Below are positions 25,358 to 32,991 of a DNA stretch of 41,881 nt, in pieces. The DNA lies in NCBI GenBank assembly GCA_946481615.1, contig CAMLOR010000004.1, positions 1-41,881 of the forward strand. Direction: 5' to 3'. The position numbers and the translations under genes were made by a program. The notes under the pieces were generated by a model. The model made no database searches and was not told where the DNA came from. It worked only from the letters and a program-made list of their open reading frames with translations. This stretch comes from an uncultured Aquimonas sp. (GTDB lineage: Bacteria; Pseudomonadota; Gammaproteobacteria; Xanthomonadales; Xanthomonadaceae). Positions within the stretch are counted from its first letter, which is position 1. Every line of letters begins with the position of its first letter.

Positions 25358-26538
25358 CCGGGCCCATGGCGTGGGCCGACGAACTGATCGGCCTCGTGCG
25401 CTCGATCTACGGGGAAGGGTTCATTCCCTTGCACCGCCCCGTGTTCGAAGGCAATGAAAAGGCCTACCTGATCGACTGCATCGATTCCAACTTCGTGTCT
25501 TCGGTAGGCGCGAAGGTGACGGAGTTCGAGCAGCGCATGGCCGCATTCACCGGCTCGAAATACGCGGTGGCCACCGTCAACGGCACCGCCGCCCTGCACG
25601 TCGCGCTGCAGCTGGCCGGCGTGCAGCGCGGCGACGAGGTGATCAGCCAGGCCCTGACCTTCATCGCCACCTGCAACGCTTTGAGCTATGCGGGCGCGCA
25701 TCCGGTGTTCGTGGACGTGGATCTCGACACCCTGGGCATGAGCCCGGATGCGCTGCGCCGCTGGCTCGAAGCCAATGCGGAAATGCGCGACGGAAAGCCG
25801 TACAACCGCGGCACCGGCCGCCGCATCGCGGCCTGCGTGCCGATGCACAGTTTCGGGTTTCCCGTGCGGATCGCGGAAATCGTCGCGGTGTGCGACGAGT
25901 TCGGCATCCCGGTGGTGGAGGATGCGGCCGAATCGCTGGGAAGTTACGTCGGCGGCCGGCACACCGGCACCTTCGGCAAGCTGGCCACGCTCAGCTTCAA
26001 CGGCAACAAGACCATCACCACCGGCGGCGGCGGCATGATCGTCACCGATGACGAAGCCGTCGCCAAACGCGCCAAGCATCTGACGACCACGGCCAAGATC
26101 CCGCATCCGTACGAGTTCGTCCACGACGAGGTGGGTTACAACTACCGGCTGCCCAATCTCAATGCCGCGCTCGGCTGCGCGCAGATGGAGCGCCTGCCGG
26201 AAATGCTGGCGGTCAAGGCCGGCGTCGCGAAGCGCTACGCGGAGTTCTTCGCCGGCGCGGGCGTCCGCTGCATGCGACCGCTGGAAGGCGCCGTGGCCAA
26301 CTACTGGCTCAACGCCATCGTGCTCGAATCCGAAACCCGACGCGACGAATTCCTGGAGTACACCAACAGCCGCGGCGTGATGACGCGTCCGATATGGCGC
26401 CTGATGTCGCGGCTGGAGATGTACAGGCAGTGCCAGCACGATGGGCTGGAGAATTCGCACTGGCTGGAAGCCAGGGTGGTCAACCTGCCGTCCAGCGTGC
26501 CGGACGGAGCGATGCCGCCAGCCGCGCCTGCCGACTGA
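25354..26538 (+). CDS. LegC-type DegT/DnrJ aminotransferase for a UDP-4-keto-6-deoxy sugar
   Basis: A 394-residue PLP aminotransferase. The N-terminus (IPLHRPVFEGNEKAYL, DSNFVSSVGAKV) is that of LegC-family enzymes. The PLP lysine is Lys219 in FNGNKTITTGGGGM, with VEDAAESLGS carrying the cofactor-binding aspartate. The family makes UDP-4-amino-4,6-dideoxy-GlcNAc from the 4-keto sugar, in legionaminic or bacillosamine-type pathways. The next gene codes for a matching 4,6-dehydratase. No legionaminic synthase or hydrolysing 2-epimerase is present in the window, so the product is more likely used as a QuiNAc4N/bacillosamine-type sugar. Starts at ATG 25354 within ATGA. Confidence 0.87.
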   Translation: MTGPMAWADELIGLVRSIYGEGFIPLHRPVFEGNEKAYLIDCIDSNFVSSVGAKVTEFEQRMAAFTGSKYAVATVNGTAALHVALQLAGVQRGDEVISQALTFIATCNALSYAGAHPVFVDVDLDTLGMSPDALRRWLEANAEMRDGKPYNRGTGRRIAACVPMHSFGFPVRIAEIVAVCDEFGIPVVEDAAESLGSYVGGRHTGTFGKLATLSFNGNKTITTGGGGMIVTDDEAVAKRAKHLTTTAKIPHPYEFVHDEVGYNYRLPNLNAALGCAQMERLPEMLAVKAGVAKRYAEFFAGAGVRCMRPLEGAVANYWLNAIVLESETRRDEFLEYTNSRGVMTRPIWRLMSRLEMYRQCQHDGLENSHWLEARVVNLPSSVPDGAMPPAAPAD

Positions 26539-26575
26539 CGACCGCCCGTCCGCCGGGCAGAATCGAGGAAACGAA

Positions 26576-27763
26576 GTGAACATACTGGAGCTGATCGGCC
26601 GCAGCCGCCCCCTGTTCGAGGCGGACATCGGGCGCCATGAGGCAGAGCTGTCCCAACGCGTGCAAGCCGGCCGCTTCCTGGTGATCGGCGGTGCCGGCTC
26701 CATCGGACAGGCGGTGACGCGCGAGATCTTCAAGCGCCGGCCACGCGCGCTGCACGTGGTCGACATCAGCGAGAACAACATGGTCGAGTTGGTGCGCGAC
26801 ATCCGCAGCACGCTCGGCTACATCGACGGCGATTTCCGCACCTTCGCGATCGACTGCGGCGGGCGCGAGTTCGCCGCGCTGATGCACGCCGAACGCGGCT
26901 ACGACTACGTCCTGAACCTGTCCGCGCTCAAGCATGTGCGCAGCGAGAAGGATCCGTTCACCCTGATGCGGCTGATCGAGGTGAACGTGCTCAACACCAT
27001 CTCCACCATCGCGCAGGCGAAGCAGGGCGGGGCGCGCAAGTATTTCTGCGTCTCGACCGACAAGGCCGCCAATCCGGTCAACATGATGGGGGCCAGCAAG
27101 CGCATCATGGAGATGTTCCTGATGCGCGCCAGCCTGGAGCTGCCGATCTCGACCGCGCGCTTCGCCAACGTGGCCTTTTCCGACGGCTCGCTGCTGCACG
27201 GCTTCAACCAGCGCTTCGCCAAGCGCCAGCCGATCTCGGCACCGAACGACGTGCGGCGCTACTTCGTCACGCCGCAGGAGTCGGGCGAACTGTGCCTGAG
27301 CTCGTGCCTGCTCGGCGGGAATCGCGACATCTTCTTCCCGAAGCTGAGCGAAGCGCTGGACCTGACCCGCTTTTCCGACATCGCGGTGCGCTATCTGCGC
27401 ATGCTGGGGTTCGAGCCGCACGAATGCGCCAGCGAGGATGAAGCGCGCGACCGCGCCGACGAGCTGATCGCGCGCAAGCGCTGGCCCGTGTATTTCTTCG
27501 CCAGCGACACCACCGGCGAGAAGGACTTCGAGGAGTTCTACACCGACGCCGAGACGCTCGACATGGAGCGGTTCGAGGCGATCGGCGTGATCCGCAACGA
27601 ACCGCGGTTCGACGAAGCACGGTTGCAGCATTTCGTCGCGACCATCGAAGCGATCCGGTCGCGTCCCGGCTGGGACAAGCCGGAGCTGGTGGCGCTGTTC
27701 AACCACATGATCCCGGATTTCCAGCACAAGGAAACCGGCAAATACCTCGACAGCCGGATGTGA
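26576..27763 (+). CDS. UDP-GlcNAc 4,6-dehydratase, CapD/PglF-like soluble form
   Basis: A 395-residue SDR-type dehydratase. It has the Rossmann motif IGGAGSIGQAVTREIF at about residues 38-53 and LSALKHVRSEKDPFTLMRLIEVN. The active site reads STDKAANPVNMMGASKR, in which Asp162 and Lys163 are kept and Met171 stands at the place of tyrosine, as in CapD/PglF/WbpM-type enzymes. It lacks the N-terminal membrane helices of PglF. It should form UDP-4-keto-6-deoxy-GlcNAc for the LegC-type aminotransferase upstream. It differs from pseB, which keeps tyrosine. GTG 26576 is preceded by GAGGAA at 26565-26570, a good ribosome site. Confidence 0.87.
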   Translation: MNILELIGRSRPLFEADIGRHEAELSQRVQAGRFLVIGGAGSIGQAVTREIFKRRPRALHVVDISENNMVELVRDIRSTLGYIDGDFRTFAIDCGGREFAALMHAERGYDYVLNLSALKHVRSEKDPFTLMRLIEVNVLNTISTIAQAKQGGARKYFCVSTDKAANPVNMMGASKRIMEMFLMRASLELPISTARFANVAFSDGSLLHGFNQRFAKRQPISAPNDVRRYFVTPQESGELCLSSCLLGGNRDIFFPKLSEALDLTRFSDIAVRYLRMLGFEPHECASEDEARDRADELIARKRWPVYFFASDTTGEKDFEEFYTDAETLDMERFEAIGVIRNEPRFDEARLQHFVATIEAIRSRPGWDKPELVALFNHMIPDFQHKETGKYLDSRM

Positions 27764-27765
27764 GC

Positions 27766-28431
27766 ATGCAGCGCTTGTTGGACATCGTGTTTTCGGGCCT
27801 GGCCCTGCTGTTGCTGTCGCCGCTGCTCGTGCCCATCGCCATCGCGCTGCGCCTGAGCGGCGAAGGCGAAGTGTTCTACGTGCAGCAGCGCGTGGGGCGC
27901 GGCGGCAAGCCTTTCGGCCTGTACAAGTTCGCCACCATGCTCAAGAACAGCCCGAACCTCGGCACCGGCACGGTGACCGTGAAGGACGATCCGCGCGTGC
28001 TGCCGCTGGGGCGCTGGCTGCGCAAGACCAAGATCAACGAACTGCCGCAACTGCTCAACATCCTCAAGGGCGACATGAGCATCGTGGGCCCGCGGCCGCA
28101 GACGCAGCGCTGCTTCGATGCGTTCCCGGCGCGCTCGCAGGCGCAGATCGTGAAGGTGCGCCCCGGCCTGTCGGGCATCGGCTCCATCGTGTTCCGCGAC
28201 GAGGAGGAACTGATGCACGCCAGCGCCGAGCCCGAGAAGTTCTACGACTCGGTGATCATGCCGTACAAGGGCCTGCTGGAAGAATGGTACGTGGCGCATC
28301 AGGGGCTGCGCACCTATCTCGTCAGCATCGTGGCGACGGCCTGGGCCGTGCTGTTCCCCTCATCCCCGTTCGTGTGGAAGGCCTTCACCGATCTGCCGTC
28401 GCCACCGCCCGAACTAGCAGCGTTGCGCTGA
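27766..28431 (+). CDS. PglC-type phosphoglycosyl transferase (initiating sugar transferase)
   Basis: A 221-residue monotopic phosphoglycosyl transferase of the minimal PglC size. A hydrophobic N-terminal helix (about residues 6-26, with SPLLVPIAIAL) is followed by QQRVGRGGKPFGLYKFATM and LKGDMSIVGPRPQTQR. It moves a sugar-1-phosphate from UDP to undecaprenyl phosphate at the inner membrane. The catalytic Asp-Glu pair of PglC (Asp93-Glu94 in Campylobacter) reads Asn91-Glu92 here (KINELPQ). ATG 27766 gives the usual MQRLLDI start; GTG 27760 overlaps the previous stop and would add two residues. With the dehydratase, aminotransferase and GNAT around it, the module resembles pglF-E-C-D. Confidence 0.88.
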   Translation: MQRLLDIVFSGLALLLLSPLLVPIAIALRLSGEGEVFYVQQRVGRGGKPFGLYKFATMLKNSPNLGTGTVTVKDDPRVLPLGRWLRKTKINELPQLLNILKGDMSIVGPRPQTQRCFDAFPARSQAQIVKVRPGLSGIGSIVFRDEEELMHASAEPEKFYDSVIMPYKGLLEEWYVAHQGLRTYLVSIVATAWAVLFPSSPFVWKAFTDLPSPPPELAALR

Positions 28432-28437
28432 TCGGCC

Positions 28438-29043
28438 GTGAACAAGCCGGAGCTCCATCGCCAGGTCGCGCAACTGCACGCTGCCAATCTCGACCGGGGC
28501 TTCCTGTCGCTGCTGGGCACGGACTTCCTTGCGTCGATGTACCGGGCGATAGACGAAGCCGGCGAGAGCGTGCTGCTGGTCGAAGAGCGCGATGGCCGCA
28601 TCGTCGGCTTCATTGCCGGCAGCCTGGGCATGGGGCCGATCTACCGGCGCATGCTGCGCCGGCCGTTCTCGCTGGCCTGGTCGTTGCTGCCGTCGTTGGT
28701 GCGTCCCCGACGGCTGCGCAAGATATTCGACATCCTGCGCTACGGCGGCGGCGAGAAATTCGATCCCGGCCTGCCCGCGGCCGAACTGCTGAGCATCGCG
28801 GTCGACCGGCAGTTTCGCGGCAAGGGCATCGCCGAAACCTTGTATCGGCGTCTGGTCGAGCATTTCGACCAGGCCGGCCTGGCTGCCTTCAGGATCGTCG
28901 TCGGTGCGGCACTGAGCCCTGCGCACCGGTTCTATGCACGGATGGGCGCGGTCCCGGTTTCGGAAATCGAACTGCACGCCGATCAGCGTTCGGTGGTCTA
29001 CATCCACGCGATCGGAGTGCGCGACGGTGGCCGAACCGCTTAG
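28438..29043 (+). CDS. GNAT family N-acetyltransferase
   Basis: A 201-residue GNAT protein. ESVLLVEERDGRIVGFIAGS forms the early strands, and LLSIAVDRQFRGKGIAETLYRRL is the acetyl-CoA binding strand and loop (R-G-K-G-I-A). The AHRFYARMGAVP segment is the typical C-terminal part. Between about residues 60 and 105 there is a basic, partly hydrophobic insertion (RRPFSLAWSLLPSLVRPRRLR) that may touch the membrane. It could acetylate the 4-amino group made by the neighbouring aminotransferase, in the role that PglD fills elsewhere, but PglD has another fold. GTG start at 28438, six bases after the sugar transferase. It overlaps the next gene by 17 bases. Confidence 0.82.
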   Translation: MNKPELHRQVAQLHAANLDRGFLSLLGTDFLASMYRAIDEAGESVLLVEERDGRIVGFIAGSLGMGPIYRRMLRRPFSLAWSLLPSLVRPRRLRKIFDILRYGGGEKFDPGLPAAELLSIAVDRQFRGKGIAETLYRRLVEHFDQAGLAAFRIVVGAALSPAHRFYARMGAVPVSEIELHADQRSVVYIHAIGVRDGGRTA

Positions 29044-31036
29044 CCCCGTGACCGCGGAACCGACCCGCTGGCGCGACGATATCGAAGGATTCCGTGCCTG
29101 GGCCATCGTTCCGGTGCTGCTGTATCACTTCGATCCGGCCTGGCTGCCCGGCGGGTTCCTCGGCGTCGACGTCTTCTTCGTCATCTCGGGCTATCTGATG
29201 GCCGCGATGACGCTGGGACGCAGGAGCGGATCGGCCGTCGCCGCGTTGCGCGTCTTCCTGCTGAGGCGGACCTTGCGCATCCTGCCGGCGTTGGCCGTCG
29301 TGCTGGGAGTGAGCGCGGTGGCATTCGCTTTCGTCCTGTTGCCGCGCATGCATGCCCCCTACTTCGTCACGGCAGCGAGCGCATTGGTCGGCGCGAGCAA
29401 CCTGCAGCTCGCCGGGCAGAAGGCGGACTACTTCGCCGCCGCTGCCAACGACAATCCGTTCCTGCACACCTGGTCGATTTCCGTCGAGCTGCAGTTCTAC
29501 CTGGTCTTCGGCCTGGCCCTGTTCGCACTGATGGCGGCGTTGCGCAGCGACCGCGCAAGACGCCTCGGGCTCGCCTGCGTCGCGACAGCGATCCTGCTGA
29601 TCGGCTTTTACTACCATCCGGCAACCTCGCCGTCGGCCTACTTCGATCTTTTCGCGCGACTGTGGGAATTCATGCTGGGCACGCTGGCGTTCCTGGCGGA
29701 ACCGTTGCTCGTCACCATGGGAAAGCGCTGGCGCGGCGTGGCGCTGTGGGGCAGCCTCGCAGTGTTGTGGGCGAGCATGGCCGGCCCCGGCATCTTTCCA
29801 GGTGCGGCGGCGGCGAACGTCGCCGCGGTGCTCGCTGCGGCGGTCGTACTGCTGGTCGGTGCGGCGGCACCGGCATGGGCTGCTTCGGCGTTGACCGTGC
29901 GTCCGGTTCGCTGGCTCGGCCGTGTTTCCTATTCGGCCTATCTGGTGCATTTCCCGGTGTTGAAGTGGGTCGAGCTGAATTTCGACACGGGTCCCGCGAA
30001 TCTGCCCGCACTGGGCCTGTATCTCGCGACCACGCTGCTTCTTGCCTGGGCCTGCTTCCGCTGGGTGGAAGAGGCCTACCGGATTCGCGGCGATCGAAGC
30101 ACCCAGAGCTACCGCTGGAAATCGATGCTTGCGTTGTGGGCGGGAAGCCTGGTCTCGATCGTCGCCGTGGCGCAGCTTTCACCTCGCATCAGCGTGCTTT
30201 CCGCGTGGGACGACCGGCTCGACTACGCCCGGGTCGAGCCCGTGCTCGAGGGCGAACAGGGCGAAGTCATGGTGGTGGGCGACTCGCACGCGCAGCAGCT
30301 GTTTCCTGCCTTCCGCGCGGTATCGGCCGAACATGGCGTGCGTTTCGTCAACAAAACCGGCTCGGCCTGTTTGTTCACGGACGAGTATTCCTATGTCCGC
30401 AACGGCCTGCTCGAAGCGCGTTGTCTGGATCCCATGCGGTCCTATATCGATGCGTTGAAGCGGGAGGGCGGAGGTCGCCGGGTGCTCTTCGTGGGCATGC
30501 GGTCTCTCGCCTATCTTTCGCCACGCATGCTCTCGACCTACGACAGCCCCGTCGACGGGCTGATCGGAAAAGACGGATTCATTCCGGTGGCCGATCACCG
30601 GGCAATGGACGCCTACGGGCGCTCGCTCGAACGGATCGCCACCGAACTGCAGGCGCACCGCGTGCGGATGCTGTTTCTGGCGCCGTTACCCGAACTCCGC
30701 GTTCCGACCTACGCCTGCCTGATGAGGCCGGACAAGCGCGAATGCGGCGTGGCGAAGACCGATGCGCTGGCGCATCGGGCGCGTTTCATGGAGATCCTCG
30801 CGCGGATCGAACGGCAGGTCCCCGCATTCGAAGTCTGGGATCCGTTCGACCTCGTCTGTCCGGAAGCGACCTGCAGCAATCTGCGCGCGAACCGGGCGGT
30901 GTTCCGCGACGATGACCATCTGTCAAAGGAGATGGCGGCCGCGCTGTCCGACGATCTGTGGCACGCGTTGCACCGGACGCTGGAGGCGGCGAGGGAGGCC
31001 GCCGCCCCGGCTCCGAAGGCGGGTTCCCCGGAATGA
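29027..31036 (+). CDS. OafA-type acyltransferase with SGNH domain (first of a tandem pair)
   Basis: A 669-residue membrane protein that probably moves acetyl groups to the outer-surface glycan. Residues about 15-360 form the ten-helix acyltransferase-3 domain with His34 in LLYHFDPAWLPGGFLGVDVFFVISG and SISVELQFYLVF. The C-terminal part is a periplasmic SGNH domain with Ser420 in VVGDSHAQQL and Asp628/His631 in DDDHLS. GTG 29027 has GGAG at 29014-29017 and is preferred over GTG 29048. The stop overlaps the second acyltransferase by ATGA. Target sugar and acyl group cannot be told. Confidence 0.88.
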   Translation: MAEPLSPVTAEPTRWRDDIEGFRAWAIVPVLLYHFDPAWLPGGFLGVDVFFVISGYLMAAMTLGRRSGSAVAALRVFLLRRTLRILPALAVVLGVSAVAFAFVLLPRMHAPYFVTAASALVGASNLQLAGQKADYFAAAANDNPFLHTWSISVELQFYLVFGLALFALMAALRSDRARRLGLACVATAILLIGFYYHPATSPSAYFDLFARLWEFMLGTLAFLAEPLLVTMGKRWRGVALWGSLAVLWASMAGPGIFPGAAAANVAAVLAAAVVLLVGAAAPAWAASALTVRPVRWLGRVSYSAYLVHFPVLKWVELNFDTGPANLPALGLYLATTLLLAWACFRWVEEAYRIRGDRSTQSYRWKSMLALWAGSLVSIVAVAQLSPRISVLSAWDDRLDYARVEPVLEGEQGEVMVVGDSHAQQLFPAFRAVSAEHGVRFVNKTGSACLFTDEYSYVRNGLLEARCLDPMRSYIDALKREGGGRRVLFVGMRSLAYLSPRMLSTYDSPVDGLIGKDGFIPVADHRAMDAYGRSLERIATELQAHRVRMLFLAPLPELRVPTYACLMRPDKRECGVAKTDALAHRARFMEILARIERQVPAFEVWDPFDLVCPEATCSNLRANRAVFRDDDHLSKEMAAALSDDLWHALHRTLEAAREAAAPAPKAGSPE

Positions 31037-32991
31037 GCATCGACGCACGAAGATTGGACGTCGACGCGCTGCGGGCGATCGCCGTGCTGTGCGTGATCAC
31101 TTTCCACCTGCACGAAAGCTGGCTTCCCGGCGGATTCGTGGGTGTCGACGTGTTCTTCGTGATCTCCGGCTTCCTCATCACGGGCGGAATCCTGGAACGC
31201 TCGGCGCAGGGGCGATTCTCCCTGCCGGATTTCTATCTGAGACGCTTCCGACGACTTTTCCCGGCGGCGCTGGCCACGGTCGCATGCACCCTTGCTGCCG
31301 GGGCAGCGTGGTTTTCGCCCGAGCACCTGCAAAGTCTCGCCGCCAGCTCGCTGAGCGCGGTGTTCAGCGTGTCGAACCTCTATTTCTGGCGTCATCAGGG
31401 CTACTTCGATACCAGCGTCGAGCACAGTCCGCTGTTGCACACGTGGTCGCTCGGTGTGGAGGAACAGTTCTACCTGGTCTGGCCGTGGCTGGTGATGGCC
31501 TGCCTGGGTGCAGGAGGCGGTTCCCGCGCATTGGGACGCAGCCTGCTCGTCGTGCTGGCAGCTTCGGTACTGGCCGCGGAATGGCTGCTCGAGTCGGACG
31601 CCGCCGCTGCCTACTACCTCATGCCTTTCCGGGCCGGCGAATTCGCTCTGGGCGCATTGTGTTGCGCGGCGCTGCGTCCGGCGGCACTGGACCGCTTCAC
31701 GCGTGGTCCACAGGCGCGATTGCTTCATGTCTCGGGGTTCGCGGCCATCGTGTGCAGTGCGTCATGGCTCGACCGCGACAGCCGCTTCCCCGGCCTCCAT
31801 TCCCTGCTGCCCGCAGCGGGTGCCGCCGCGATGCTGCTGGGCGGGCAGAGCGGCGGCCTGAGAGCGATCGGCGCCAATGCGGTCCTGGCGTGGATCGGGC
31901 GACTTTCCTATTCCCTGTATCTGGTGCATTGGCCGTTGCTGGTGTTCTGGCGCTACCACGCCGCAGAACCCGCGAATGGACTCACGCTCGCGCTCCTGGG
32001 CGCCGCGATGATGCTGGCTGCGGTCGCGCTGCACTACGGCATCGAAAAGCCCTTCCGTCAGTCGACGATCGAACGGGACCGCATGACGCCTCGGGTGGCA
32101 TTGACGATCTCGCTGGCGGGGGCGCTGGCGGTCTGCCTGACCGCTGCGCATGCCTATCGATCGCATGGGTGGCCAGGTCGCGTGCCTTCCGCGATCGCAC
32201 GGGCGATCGAGAACGCGCGCGAAGCCCGCGCCCTGGCGGTGGCGGCGACCGCCACCACCTGCTCGCTCGATGCGCAGGCGCAGGCGCCTCGCTGGTGGCG
32301 GGAATGCCTGGCCGAGCGTTTCGGCAAGCGTCCGGGATACCTGCTGATCGGCGACAGTCATGGCCGCGATACGCGCGAGACGCTTCGCCTGGCGTATCCG
32401 CAGGCCAGCATCCAGATGTTGTATCAGTCGTTCTGCCTGCCCTTCGAATACGAGCGGGCCGGGCGTTCGGCCTGCTTCGTCGGCATGCAGGATTTCCTGC
32501 GCGAGGAACTGCCCCGGCTGCCCTTGCGGGGCGTCCTGCTTTCGAGTCACTTCGGCACGCAGCAGGATTCACGCATCGCAGACACGGTCGCCGCGATCCG
32601 TGCCCACGATCTGCCGGTGGTGGTGTTCGGGCCCACGATGACCTTCACGCAACCCGTGCCCGATCTGGCGCTGCAACTGGGGCGCGTCGCGGGTCTGGAC
32701 CGGCGCGTGAACGATCTGCAAAGCACGCAGTTGTATGAGCGGGACGCCATGCTGGCGCAGCTCGCCCGTGCGTCCGGGGTCGGCTACGTGGGCAAACTCG
32801 ATGTCATCTGCCCCGGACACCGCTGCCTGGTCGTGCACGAGGGTGCGCAGGCCCTGCTCAGTTTCGACGCGGCGCACTGGACGCCTGCGACGCACGCTTA
32901 CGTGGCGACGCGCTGGCGCAGGCGTTGGCCGGAACTGGGCGACATGTTCGAATCGTCCGCGGGGGTTGCCGGATCGGGTGCGGCCCGCTGA
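31033..32991 (+). CDS. OafA-type acyltransferase with SGNH domain (second of a tandem pair)
   Basis: A 652-residue protein with the same two-domain plan as its neighbour. The acyltransferase-3 part begins LDVDALRAIAVL and has His25 in ITFHLHESWLPGGFVG, then SLGVEEQFYLVWPW. The SGNH part has Ser442 in LIGDSHGRDT and the late pair Asp612/His615 in FDAAHWTPA. It is closer to classic OafA/YrhL proteins than the first copy. Two such enzymes in tandem could acylate different positions. The start ATG 31033 overlaps the upstream stop. The last 94 bases overlap the opposing membrane-protein gene, beginning just after the codon for the catalytic histidine. Confidence 0.9.
   Translation: MSIDARRLDVDALRAIAVLCVITFHLHESWLPGGFVGVDVFFVISGFLITGGILERSAQGRFSLPDFYLRRFRRLFPAALATVACTLAAGAAWFSPEHLQSLAASSLSAVFSVSNLYFWRHQGYFDTSVEHSPLLHTWSLGVEEQFYLVWPWLVMACLGAGGGSRALGRSLLVVLAASVLAAEWLLESDAAAAYYLMPFRAGEFALGALCCAALRPAALDRFTRGPQARLLHVSGFAAIVCSASWLDRDSRFPGLHSLLPAAGAAAMLLGGQSGGLRAIGANAVLAWIGRLSYSLYLVHWPLLVFWRYHAAEPANGLTLALLGAAMMLAAVALHYGIEKPFRQSTIERDRMTPRVALTISLAGALAVCLTAAHAYRSHGWPGRVPSAIARAIENAREARALAVAATATTCSLDAQAQAPRWWRECLAERFGKRPGYLLIGDSHGRDTRETLRLAYPQASIQMLYQSFCLPFEYERAGRSACFVGMQDFLREELPRLPLRGVLLSSHFGTQQDSRIADTVAAIRAHDLPVVVFGPTMTFTQPVPDLALQLGRVAGLDRRVNDLQSTQLYERDAMLAQLARASGVGYVGKLDVICPGHRCLVVHEGAQALLSFDAAHWTPATHAYVATRWRRRWPELGDMFESSAGVAGSGAAR

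Noticed and set aside
26545..26559. Hairpin GCCCG/CGGGC between aminotransferase and dehydratase as a terminator
   Set aside because: The stem has only five pairs, no T-tract follows, and the next gene has a good ribosome site in the same direction; the genes look co-transcribed.
25354..27763. A complete legionaminic acid pathway
   Set aside because: Only the dehydratase and LegC-type aminotransferase are present. No hydrolysing 2-epimerase, LegI-type synthase or LegF is visible apart from the pse genes, so a bacillosamine-type use is preferred.
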